A stretch of 64,000 bases of DNA. Source: Diogma glabrata. Taxonomy: Eukaryota > Arthropoda > Insecta > Diptera > Cylindrotomidae. The DNA is taken from assembly GCA_963693315.1 (NCBI GenBank), contig OY856188.1:248001-312000 (forward strand). Reading direction: 5' to 3'. This document shows positions 23,600-33,612 of this stretch, in pieces (position 1 is the stretch's first letter; every line of letters starts with the position of its first letter). Under the pieces are notes generated by a model, which worked only from the letters and a program-made list of their open reading frames with translations, ran no database searches and had not been told where the DNA came from. The position numbers and the translations under genes were made by a program.

Positions 23600-24219
23600 G
23601 GAAAAGCCATTGTTGAGTTGGTTCGAACCGTCGATATACACAGTCTTTTCGAAAATACTCATAGGATCAGACCGCACCTAGTGCGTCTACAATGCGTGCG
23701 TAGTATACAAGCGCCCGATAAAAAGGTGGCCGTAACCTCAATTTTCACTTGTTTCGTTTTTCTCAACATAAAATTCACTTTTTCTGATTCTATTTTTTTG
23801 ATATTTTTATTTACTACTAGAAGGTGCCCGCACGGCGATGCCCGTGCTTTTTAAATAAGTGGTTAGAAACTGTTTTTTGTTGGAGGAAATTTTTTTGTTA
23901 AAAACTGAAAGAGCAGACCAAGACATGTATAGTGCTGATGTTTGAGACTAATCGAATAACCGGTCAAAGAATGCCAACGTTTTTAGTGAATATTTTCGTT
24001 TTAGTGGGTTTGTCAATTTGTGCGCTGAAAAAAAAATTAAAGTAATGACAACCTCATCTCGAAGTGATTGGGTGGGTCAACTACACGTTAACACTTTCCT
24101 AGCAACAGAATGAGGTTTATTTAAAATATAAAGTGTTACATCCAATATAACAGTAGTTGAATAAAGTTAATAACTGTTTCCATGAAAAAAATTTTCTTTG
24201 GCCTTATGTCAGGAATTTT
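23600..24219. other. Upstream flank with a Helentron-type 3' end
   Basis: On the minus strand, gcacgg (23830-23835) and ccgtgc (23842-23847) form a perfect 6-bp stem followed by accttCTAG (to 23817) and then T. That is the normal layout of a Helitron/Helentron 3' end. No matching 5' end was recognised. A related end lies at 42929-42959 in the opposite orientation. The rest is unremarkable AT-rich DNA. Confidence 0.55.
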
Positions 24220-27200
24220 ACTTCGGTCTGAAAGACCTAAGTATTACATTCATGAGCTCAAAGTGAAATTCTTACCCCCACTTTTTTTGACATTTCTCGA
24301 CGTTTTAGGACCTCCTGATTCTAAAAAAGCAAAAAAAAAAAAAATGTATGTCTGTCTGCCGGCCGGCCGCACAGTGGGATTTGTTCATATAATGTTTGGC
24401 AAAAAATATAAGGAGTGCTCGTAGAATGTTGAAATTTTGCTCTGAGCCTTTGGTTAGCTCAATTAAGCAAAATATATAGTTTCATCAAAATTGGCCACGC
24501 CCACTACCCACCGCCCATAGAACCCAAAATTTATTTTTATGCCCAAAGTTTTTGAAATTTGGCACAGAGCCTTTTATTACCTCAATTAAGAATAAAATAA
24601 AGTTTCATAAAAATTGGGCACGCCCACTACCCCCCGCCCATAGAACCCAAAATTTTATGATTTTCTGATTTTATAAATTTTATGATTTTATAAAAGATTA
24701 TTAATTATTTAAACTTTTTTTTTTTTTAATTAATAGTATGGAGTCTTACCTTTCATTTTATTATAGCGAGAGCACCTAGCACGACCGAGCAACCTTTTTT
24801 TTCTTCCAAGGAAGTTTGCAATCACGGCACATTATAGAACCAATTTTATTCTATCATATCTTTTAAACCATATGAGCGAACTTTATAATTTTTTTTTTAA
24901 ATACGCAGAAAAGGCTATATTTGAAAATAATCACTATTTAAATTAGAGCAATAAAGTTATCTTACGTACAAACACTATAGAAGTGCGTAAACAATTTTCA
25001 ATATTTTGGACCAAAATTTACATGTGACTTTACTTCATTATTTCAAAGACAAATAAACTTTTTTTTGGGTTACAATTTATGGATTCTTCATACTGAATCA
25101 ATTTTCTACAAAACTACATCATTACATTTTTAAATTTTAAATGTCGAAAAAATTACTTATTGCACAAAAAATCCCACTGTGGGCCGTCCGGCCGTCATTA
25201 CCTACGCTGCAGGGAAAACCGCTGGAGGGATTTCAAAAATTTTTTTTTCTAAAAATAGGTATTCACAAGGGACAGGTCCGAAAGGACGCTGTGTTCGATA
25301 ACTGTACCGGAAGTGTGTCAAAAAAATCATTATGTGTGTCAAAAATAGCAAATTTTCATATTTTTGGCTTAAAAAACGTTCATTTTAAGTGATTACGAGT
25401 AGGAACATTAAATTTGGAGAAATCTTGATGGTCGGGATTGGTATGTAAGATCAAAAACTAGATTATTGCATTATAAGTTTGTCAAAAAAATTTTGTCAAG
25501 TGTGTCAAAAGAAAGATTTTTATTTATTTTTTTACCTAATTTTTTGGAAAAAAAAAATAAAATTAATTGTTTGTTTGAAATGAAGTTTTATTATTATTAT
25601 TGAGAATTATTGCATTATGAGGTTGTCAAAAAAATGTTGTCAAGTGTGTCAAAAGATTTTTATTTAGTTTTTTACCCTTTTTTTTTGGAAAAAAATAAAA
25701 TTGTTTTTTTGAAATAAAATTTTATTATTATTATTGAGAATTATGGATTATAAGTTTGTCAAAAAAATGTTGTCAAGTGTGTCAAAAGAAAGATTTTTAT
25801 TTATTTTTTTACCTAATTTTTTGGAAAAAAAAATAAAATTAATTGTTTGTTTGAAATGAAGTTTTATTATTATTATTGAGAATTATGGCATTATGAGGTT
25901 GTCAAAAAAATGTTGTCAAGTGTGTCAAAAGATTTTTATTTAGTTTTTTACCCTTTTTTGGAAAAAAATAAAATTGTTTCTTTGAAATGAAATTTTATTA
26001 TTATTATTGAGAATTATGGATTATAAGTTTGTCAAAAAATGTTGTCAAGTGTGTCAAAAGAAAAGTTTTTATTTATTTTTTATCCATTTTTTTTAGAAAA
26101 CAATAAAATTAATAGTTTGTATGACATGATATTTTATTATTATTATAGAGAATTATGGCATTATAAGTTTGTCAAAAAATAATGTCAAGTGTGTCAAAAA
26201 ATGATTTCATTTATTTTTTAGCCAATTTTTTGGAAGAAAATGTAGCTGTTTTTATGACGTAAATGTAATCTAAAATGAAATTAGACATGGAAGTTTTTGA
26301 ATTTGTTATAGTTTTTGAAAAATTTTTGGAATTTTGAAAAAGTTTGTATTTTTGATTTTGTAATAATTTTTGCAATATTTTTAGAATATCGGAAAAAGTT
26401 TTAATTTTTGATTTTGTAAGAATTTTTGAAATATTTTTAGAATTTTGAAAAATTTTAAATTTTTGATATTATCATAATTTTTGGAATTTTGAAAAAATTT
26501 TCAATTTTTGATTTTGTAATAATTTTTGCAATATTTTTAGAATTTTGGAAAAAGTTTGAATTTTTAAGAATTTTTAAAATGTTGGAATTTAGAAAAAATT
26601 TAAATATTTGATTTTATTCTAATTTTTGGAATATTTTTGGAATTCTGAAAAAGTTTGACTTTATTTAATTTTTACAATATTTTTTGAAATATTTTTGGAA
26701 TTTTGAAAAAGTTTGTATTTTTGATTTTGTAATAATTTTTACAATATTTTTAGAATTTCGGCAAAAGTTTTAATTTTTGATTTTGTAAGAATTTTTGAAA
26801 TATTTTTAGAATTTTGAAAAATTTTTAATTTTGATATTATTATAATTTTTGGAATTTTGAAAAAAGTTTCAATTTATGATTTTGTAATAATTTTTGCAAT
26901 ATTTTTAGAATTTTGGAAAAAGTTTGTATTTTTAAGAATTTTTGAAATATTATTGGAATTTAGAAAATACTTAAATATTTGATTTTATTCTAATATTTGG
27001 AATATTTTTGGCATTTTGAAAAAGTTTGATTTTATTTAATTTAACAATATTTTTGGAATTTTGATTATAATTTTCCGGCAACGTATTGATGTTTCGTGTT
27101 AGTTTTGTAAGAAATTTTTAAACAGAGATAAAAAATACTTGTACTTTAACAAAGAGTTATGTTTGATGTACATCGCTGCCCAAAACTAAAAACCATGTCC

Positions 27201-27296
27201 TCATAAAACTTTTTTGCCGAAAACTATATCAAAATCTTTAACCCAGATCGAAGTCTTGATATCTCAGAGCTTGAGATTTCAGCCCCTCCATATTTT
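24220..27296. repeat. Composite repeat family, copy A (two internal minisatellites)
   Basis: It begins acttcggtctgaaagaccta and ends with agatcgaagtcttgatatct...cagcccctccatatt, so acttcggtct is roughly inverted at the two ends. The order inside is: 'aattcttacccc'; a polypyrimidine 'gtctgtctgcc' block; two ~110-bp tandem units at 24425-24655 (ccacgcccactacc...); 'aaaaccgctgga'; a ~145-bp minisatellite at about 25480-26230 with five or six copies of tgtcaagtgtgtcaaaag; a ~65-bp minisatellite at 26280-27060 (gattttgtaataatttttgc and agaattttgaaaaagttt); and a closing block (ttccggcaacgtattgatgt...gctgcccaaaactaaaa). The same order in a much shorter form is seen at 60203-61243. The frames at 24182-24424 and 25141-25392 are non-coding. 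Confidence 0.75.
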
Positions 27297-27414
27297 CATT
27301 TTAAAATTGAAGTATTTGAGATTAATTGAACTATATATTTGCCATATCTGCCCGCACGGTGAGGTTGAGACAGCTGGATTTTTTCAGTGTGGCCATCGTC
27401 TTGTTTATTAAGAT

Positions 27415-28037
27415 AAACTATGAGGAACTGCGTGAGGTTGAATCAGTTAGACTTCTTGGAGTGGATATTCAAAATAACCTGAAATGGAATAAACATGTGT
27501 TCAACCTCGCTAAATCGGCTATGCAAAAATTATGATTCTTGAGTCGATGTAAAAAATATTTCAATCCCGACCAAATTTTGCTAATCTTCAAGTCCTTTAT
27601 TCGCCCATGTATGGAATACTGCTGTCATGTTTGGGGAGGTGCTTGTCAGTCAACAATAAAATGTCTCGACTCTGTACAGAGAAAAGCAATACGGTTGTAA
27701 TACCAAACTAACGGACAAGCTTGATTCACTCCAGCACAGAAGAAATGTGGCTGAATTGTCAATCTACTATAAATATAACTTTAGCGAATTCTCCTCTAAT
27801 GAAATTCAAAACATCCTTCCACCATGTGCGCAGTATAATCGACAAACAAGAGCTGCAGAGTCATCTCATCCATTTGTTGTACAAATACCTCGTTGTAGAA
27901 CTGTGTCCTTCCAGAACGACTATTTTAATAGAGTGGCCAAATTGTGGAACTCAATGCCTTCCTCTGTATTTTCCAATGAATTTTCCCCTCAATCATTTAA
28001 AGAGAATGTACATCATCATTTAAAACAATTAGTATAG
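27415..28037 (+). pseudogene. C-terminal fragment of a jockey-like RT
   Basis: The translation reads YEELREVESVRLLGVDIQNN (about 27419-27480), KWNKHVFNLAKSAMQKL, a TGA at 27533-27535, then FLSRCKKYFNPDQILLIFKS and FIRPCMEYCCHVWGGACQST. After a shift near 27690 the frame 27747-28037 continues with NEIQNILPPCAQYNRQTRAA, VQIPRCRT, FNRVAKLWNSMP and a stop. It is the region after the RT thumb, clearly related to but diverged from the minus-strand copies at 28235-29092 and 54398-56398. A CT-rich 3' stretch (ccttccttccattttcc) follows. Confidence 0.85.
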
Positions 28038-28098
28038 TTGTCCCTATATCCTCCTTCCTTCCATTTTCCTTCCATTTTCCTCATCTCCTTCCTTTATA

Positions 28099-29075
28099 GT
28101 TTTTTTTTTTTTTTTTAATAAAATGTGTTGTGTAATAGGGTTTAGAATATGTGTCACAACAACACATAAATACCTTTTAAGACCTAGGTCTAGACCTGGG
28201 TCCCACAACAACTGGCGTTCTAAGGTGTTGACGCTTAACGCTTAACGCTTTTTTTAAACATCTGTGGGTTGAAGCCACCTGAAACTAAGTGTTCCGGCAA
28301 ACTATTCCATTTGTACGCAGTTCGGACAAAGAAGTCTCTCTGCGATCTGCCAGTATGACAGCGCGGGATCTTTACCGTTTCACCGGTTGCGGCAGCCGAT
28401 TGCCGAGTGGAACGGGGGTAAGAATAAGTTTGAGGCATGATGCCGCTGATTTCATCTGAGCACTGCTGATGACGATATTTGTAAAAAACAACGAGGTCAG
28501 CAACAGTGCGACGATGTTGTAGGGAATCAAGTTTTGATGTCAAAGTTCGATCACCCACAATTCGTATAGCTCGCTTTTGAACAGAGTCCAAGAGGGCCAA
28601 GATGGAAACAGAGGCAGCACCCCAAACTTGACAGCAGTACTCCATACAGGGACGAATAAAGGACTTATAAACATGGAGCAATTGGTATGGAGTGAAAAAT
28701 TTTTTGCATCTATTTAGGAGGCCGAGTTTTTTAGACGCGCTTTTTGCCATCGCCATTACATGATCGTTCCAGAGTAGGTCATTTGAAACTGTGACACCCA
28801 ATAAACGAATGTTTTTACATTCACCTATTGGTTCATCACACATACTAAATAAAATATCTTTGGGGAACTCGGTCTTTAATCTGGAAACAATCAACAGCTG
28901 TGTTTTGGTAGAGTTGAAATTGACAAGGTTTTGGTCACCCCAGTCGGCGACTTGATTCAGGTCTTTGTTCACGTTTATGGCAGCGTCTCTCCGGGCAGGA
29001 TTAATTCGTTCGTGCATTTTACCTTTTGAAGGAAGGGACTCGAACGACTTGTGCAGAGTACTATCATTGACATGG
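28099..29075 (-). pseudogene. 5'-truncated jockey-like element, 3' end only
   Basis: The poly(T) at 28099-28115 is the A-tail of a minus-strand element. The 3' untranslated region (ttattaaaaa preceded by acccaggtctagacctaggt) is followed by an open frame 29092-28235. That frame equals the last ~275 codons of the RT at 54398-56398 with a few changes, for example the end at SVKR* instead of SVNLHLRTP. Homology begins at 'DDSTLHKSF' (FADD lost), so the catalytic domain is missing. The first codons of the open frame are flanking sequence. It appears inserted in the minisatellite-rich repeat, which resumes at 29158. Confidence 0.88.
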
Positions 29076-30028
29076 TATCTTCGGATATTCAAAGAGTCTG
29101 AATAATGAATATTTCATATTTAGTGTGCTAAACATGTCTAACTAATTAATTAAAAAAAAAAAAAAGTGTGTCAAAAGAAAGATTTTTATTTATTTTTTTA
29201 CCCAACTTTTTGGAAGAAAATAAAATTAATTATTTGTTTGAAATGAAATTTTATTATTATTATTGAGAATTATGGCATTATAAGTTTGTCAAAAATATGT
29301 TGTCAAGTGTGTCAAGAGAAAAAATTTTATTTTTATTTCACCCAATTTTTTGGGAAAAAATAAAATTAATAATTTGTTTGCCATGAAATTTTATTATTAT
29401 TATAGAAAATTATGGCATTATAAGTTTGTCAAAAAAATAATGTCAAGTGTGTCAAAAAATGATTTCATTTATTTTTTTAACCAATTTTTTGGGAAATAAA
29501 ATTTAGCTGTTTTTATGACGTAAATGTAATCGAAAATGAAATTGGACATGAAAATTTTTGAATTTGTTACAGTTTTTGAAATATTTTTGGAATTTTGAAA
29601 AAAGTTTGTATTTTTGATTTTGTAATAATTTTTGCAATATTTTTAGAATTTTGGAAAAAGTTTTAATTTTTGATTTTGTAAGAATTTTTGGAATATTTTT
29701 AGAATTTTGAAAAATTTTAAATATTTTATAATTTTTGGAATTTTGAAAAAATTTCAATTTTTATTTTGTACTAATTTTTGCCATATTTTTAGAATTTTGG
29801 AAAAAGTTTGAATTTTTAAGAATTTCTGGAATATTATTGGAATTTAGAAAAAGTTTAAATATTTGATTTTATTCTAATTTTTGGAATATTTTTGGAATTT
29901 TGAAAAAAGTTTCAATTTTTGATTTTGTTATAATTTATTGCAAAAATTTTTAGAATTTTGAAAAAAAAAAATTTTTGAATTATATATATAATTTTAGAAT
30001 TTTGAAAAAGTTTCAATTTTTTTTTTTG

Positions 30029-30285
30029 GATTTTTGAGATCAATTAAACTCAAGTAAGTAAAGAAGTATTTGGAATTTTTTCAATTCAAAGGTATGATTT
30101 GAAGTTTCTCAGAAAAAAACTCCATTCCACATTATTCGTGTTTCGGTTGGGACTCGAAACTACCTCGTCAGAACCCGGCTTGAATCCTTGGGCAGACACG
30201 CTATCGATTACGCCGTTGAGGCGATGACAATTTCAAAGTTGAAACTTCTTCATCACTTATTTATTTTTACTTAAGTTGAATTTTT
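30029..30285 (-). mobile_element. tRNA-related SINE-like unit, copy 1
   Basis: On the minus strand, gcctcaacggcgtaatcgat then agcgtgtctgcc (about 30222-30190) resembles the D-arm and A box of a tRNA-Arg-like molecule. tttcgagtcc at 30158-30149 resembles a B box; the A-to-B spacing of ~40 bp is normal for tRNA. A tail of ~100 bp follows, with ttactt/actcaag blocks. The same unit recurs at 30539-30781. Confidence 0.6.
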
Positions 30286-30538
30286 TCACTGTCATTAGAC
30301 TCTATATTATGGAAATGTTTTTACATTATATGGGATTTTTTGCATTAAATTTCTAGACAATACTTTGTGTGAATTCATAGAATGGGGAACATTTCTATTC
30401 TAAGAAACATCCTAAGTCACGATTGTATAGTCATTATTTATTGTTTCCAATCAATGTGAAACCAATGACTAACACTTGGTCAATTTGTAGTCCTATATTT
30501 ATTAACATTAGACTACATTAAGGGAATTTAAATTAGTT

Positions 30539-30781
30539 TTGGATTTTTGAGATCAATTAAACTCAAGTAAGTAAAGAAGTAATTGGAATTTTTTCAATTT
30601 AAAGGTATGGTTTGAAGTTTCTCAGAAAAAAACTCCATTTCACATTTTTCGTGTTTCGGTTAGGATCCGAACCTACCTCGTCAGTGCCCGGCTCGAATCC
30701 TTGGGCAGACACGCTATCGATTACGCGGTTGAGGCGATGACAATTTCAAAGTTGAAACTTCTTCATCACTTATTTATTTTT
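30539..30781 (-). mobile_element. tRNA-related SINE-like unit, copy 2
   Basis: Over 90% identical to copy 1 across ~240 bp. Its B box, ggttcggatcc on the minus strand (30673-30663), fits the RNA polymerase III consensus better than copy 1. Box A is at about 30728-30712 (ccgcgtaatcgatagcg). About 250 bp of unrelated sequence separates the copies, so they could be two insertions or one segmental duplication. Confidence 0.6.
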
Positions 30782-30782
30782 A

Positions 30783-31070
30783 CTTTTTTTTTATTTTTTT
30801 TTTTAATAAAATGTGCTGTGTAATAGGGTTTAGAATATGTGTCACAACAACACATAAATACCTTTTAAGACCTAGGTCTAGACCTGGGTCCCACAACAAC
30901 TGGCGTTCTGAGGTGTAGATTAACGCTTTTTTTAAACATCTGTGGGTTGAAGCCACCTGAGACTAAGTGTTCCGGCAAACTATTCCATTTGTACGCAGTT
31001 CGGACAAAGAAGTCTCTCTGCGATCTGCCAGTATGACAGCGCGGGATCTTTACCGTTTCACTGGTTTCAA
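30783..31070 (-). pseudogene. Short 3' fragment of the jockey-like element
   Basis: It has poly(T)-rich sequence at its left, then aataaaatgtgctgtgtaat, the cctaggtctagacctgggtc block and the first ~50 C-terminal codons of the same element as at 28099 and 54321. It splits a segment that is intact at 30240-30290 (tttttacttaagttgaa): 'tttttactt' lies at the left and 'acttaagttgaa' at the right, so 'actt' may be the target duplication. This shows it inserted after the SINE-like duplication. Confidence 0.85.
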
Positions 31071-31957
31071 CTTAAGTTGAAATTTTCCACTGTTCTTGAT
31101 TTTGTAAGAATTTTTGGAATATTTTTAGAATTTTGAAAAATTTTAAATTTTTGATTTTATTATAATTTTTGGAATTTTGAAAAAAGTTTGAATTTTTGAT
31201 TTTGTTATAATTTTTAGAATTTTGGAAAAGTTTGAATTTTTAAGAATTTTTGGAATATTATTGGAATTTAGAAAAAGTTTAAATATTTGATTATATTCTA
31301 GTTTTTGGAATATTTTTAGAATTTTGAAAAAAGTTTGATTTCATTTAATTTTTACAATATTTTTGGAATTTTGAAAGAAATATGAATTTGTGATTTTGTA
31401 ATATTTTCTCAAAACGCTAAATGGAAAGGCTTTTGAGTAGTTTGCTGAGTGTATCATCTTTTCACTAAATTATGTTAATTTATGATCTGTTATAATTTTC
31501 CGGCAACGTATTGATGTTTCGTGATAGTTTTGTAATAAATTTCTAAACAGAGATAAAAAATACTTGTTTTTTAACAAAGAGTTATGTTTGATATATATCG
31601 CTGCCCAAAACTAAAAGCCATGTCCTCATAAAAGTTTTTTTGCTGAAAACTATATCAAAATCCTTAACCCAGACCAAAGTCTTGATATCTCAGAGCTGTG
31701 TTTCAGCCCCTCCATATTTTATTGTTTAGTTTTAGCTAGCGAAAGATGTTAACACGTTTTTAAAATTTTTGTTCAACATTTTTTCCTATTCAATTTTCAT
31801 ATATATCCAAAACTAACAAATTAGTTTAAACGTCATACTAGTATTTGTCAAACGCTAACATATGTAGGAAAATTTATTTACATAGAAACAAACAATATAA
31901 TTATTTCAAACTTCAAACTATGTATTTATTTGCATGGTATACTAGGATAATATTTGC

Positions 31958-32605
31958 ATGGTATACTACGAAAAGGAATTTAAAGATGAAGAATATTACA
32001 TAAGAGACGCTGCAAGAGTTAATGGGTATGGAGCAAGTTTTATAGAAAAGATTTTGCAAACTTTTAAAATAAAAAGTTGGAAGAAAAATTTGACAACGCT
32101 CTGTGCAGAAAACAAAACATTAGCTCGAAGAATTAGTGTGCCATACTATCCAGTAATAACAAACCAGATAGGAAATCTCCTGAAGCCACACAAAATTAAA
32201 TTAATAACCAGTAGCAGAACTTTGAACAGCTTATTGAGCAAATATAAAGATAAGGAAGACCTTTCAGAAAAAGCAGGAATATATCAAATATGCTGTCAAA
32301 ATTGCCCTGATAGATACATTGGACAAACATCACGTAACTTTTCAAGCAGATTCAATGAGAATTGCACAGCAGCAAACAATAAGCACATCACCAAATCCAG
32401 TGTAGCAGTTCATATGGCAGACAACCTAACACACAAGATAGATCCGTTGAATTCAAAAATTATCAAAACCGTTAGAAGAAGCTGGCATCTAGACGCGTAC
32501 GAGTCATTATTCATTGAAAAATTTAAACCCAACATCATGAATAGCGAAGACAGGCAAAATGTTATTTTTTCAAACCTTTTTAAAATTACTAAAAATCTAC
32601 ATTAA
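31958..32605 (+). pseudogene. Penelope-like element, C-terminal part with GIY-YIG endonuclease
   Basis: The 215-codon open frame contains VPYYPVITNQIGNLLKPHKI, the linker between RT and endonuclease in Penelope-like elements. A GIY-YIG nuclease follows: AGIYQICC...CPDRYIGQTSRNFSSRF at about residues 105-132, with a CCQNC zinc-like pair and the catalytic Arg and a Glu nearby (FIEKF at ~187). In the intact family the N-terminal RT would precede it; here the 5' side is AT-rich DNA, so the copy is 5'-truncated. The first ~20 codons may not be native. The 3' flank to about 32965 (ctagatcgaaactagt) looks like the element's own tail. The endonuclease frame itself has no stop. Confidence 0.85.
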
Positions 32606-33231
32606 AACTTAACGTAATTGCATTTGTCACTGGGTTTTTCTAATTAGTTATTAAGTAAACACCCCTCTTTCTTTAAATAATTTTTTGTTTTATACTAAGA
32701 TAAATATTGTTTTCTCACTAATTTATTTTGTTAAATTTTTGTAATTAGTTTTAAGATTTAATTTCTGTTATTTTTAATCCCTAAAGTCAGCTTAGGTTTT
32801 TGTTTGTATGTTAAGGTTAGTTTTCTTGGTCAGTAACTTTTGATTTGGATTTTAGTGGCACAAAATTTTCTTTTTGAAGATGATCCTAGATCGAAACTAG
32901 TAAAAGAAACTCTTTAGATTTTGTATATAATTCAGTAGATTTTTATAATAAATAAATTAAATTTAGACAAGTGTGTTTTTTTTTAATTTGTGAATAGTGA
33001 AAAGGTGCTGGAGTATTTTGCAAAATCCACTGTGTGAAATCAAAAAGGTAATTTTGCAACAATAAAATAAAATTATTTGATTTTAAGATTTCACTGCACT
33101 CCCAACCAAAAATTAAAATTGAGTATACTAGGATACATTTGTATTTTTTGCATTTCAATATAAAAACAAATTTAATTGTTTCTTAGTTTTAAGCATATTA
33201 AGTGAAGCATAAAATTTTGTATGCACTGACG
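32606..33231. other. Probable Penelope 3' tail and AT-rich spacer
   Basis: gaagatgatcctagatcgaa followed by actagt near 32876-32901 resembles the 3' non-coding motif of several Penelope-like elements. After 32965 nothing is recognised except a small ttttgcaaaat palindrome near 33019. Confidence 0.45.
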
Positions 33232-33561
33232 TTATTGGGCATTACGCTCATCAAGCGACATCCATCCCTCGAACCAGAGGCCCACGGGCTGAATTGCATC
33301 GCTTTGCGGGCGTAATAAAAATAATCTACATAGCACCCTTGGTACATAAATAGCTATATTTTCGGCCAAAGGAGAGACTGGCTTAACCAGCCACAAAATA
33401 GAATAAACAATTTTATTGCCAATAATGCTTTTTGTTTTTACTGCGAAATTTCCGGCGAAAGAAGCATAGGCTTCCCAATTAATCAGGGTTTTCAGACTGG
33501 CAGCATTTAAAGCATGTGCAGATTTGTCATGATAGAAGCAGAGTGGGGGTAAGAATTTCAC
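33232..33561 (-). other. Compositionally atypical island with a 109-codon open frame
   Basis: The ~310 bp between 33232 and 33545 are clearly richer in G+C than the flanks. On the minus strand they are open for 109 codons (ALNAASLKTLINWEAYASFA, VKPVSPLAENIAIYVPRVLC, DAIQPVGLWFEGWMSLDERN). I do not recognise the protein. The frame starts inside a terminus of the composite repeat family (33543-33608), so it may be part of a longer version of that repeat or a foreign insert. Confidence 0.3.
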
Positions 33562-33608
33562 TTTTAGCTCATGAATGTAATACTTATGTAGGTCATTCAG
33601 ACCGAAGT
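33543..33608 (-). repeat. Inverted terminus of the composite repeat family
   Basis: On the minus strand it reads acttcggtctgaatgaccta, then taagtattacattcatgagc, then gtgaaattcttaccccc, as at 24220-24280 and 60203-60260. It has an extra 'cata' relative to those copies. No minisatellites follow; the GC-richer island does. Confidence 0.85.
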
Positions 33609-33612
33609 AATA

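Larger units (their letters stand above)
29158..31719. repeat. Composite repeat family, copy B, interrupted
   Basis: It resumes in the ~145-bp minisatellite (gtgtgtcaaaagaaagattt, three units to 29460), continues into the ~65-bp minisatellite (29560-30030), is broken by the SINE-like duplicates and a jockey-like fragment (30029-31080), returns to the ~65-bp minisatellite (31095-31390) and ends with the closing block (aacgctaaatggaaaggctt, ttccggcaacgtattgatgt, cagcccctccatatt at 31719). The left end is missing. Confidence 0.75.

Noticed and set aside
24182..24424. 80-codon frame reading across the start of the composite repeat
   Set aside because: It crosses a simple-sequence A run and a repeat terminus that is not conserved as coding in copies C and the 33543 fragment.
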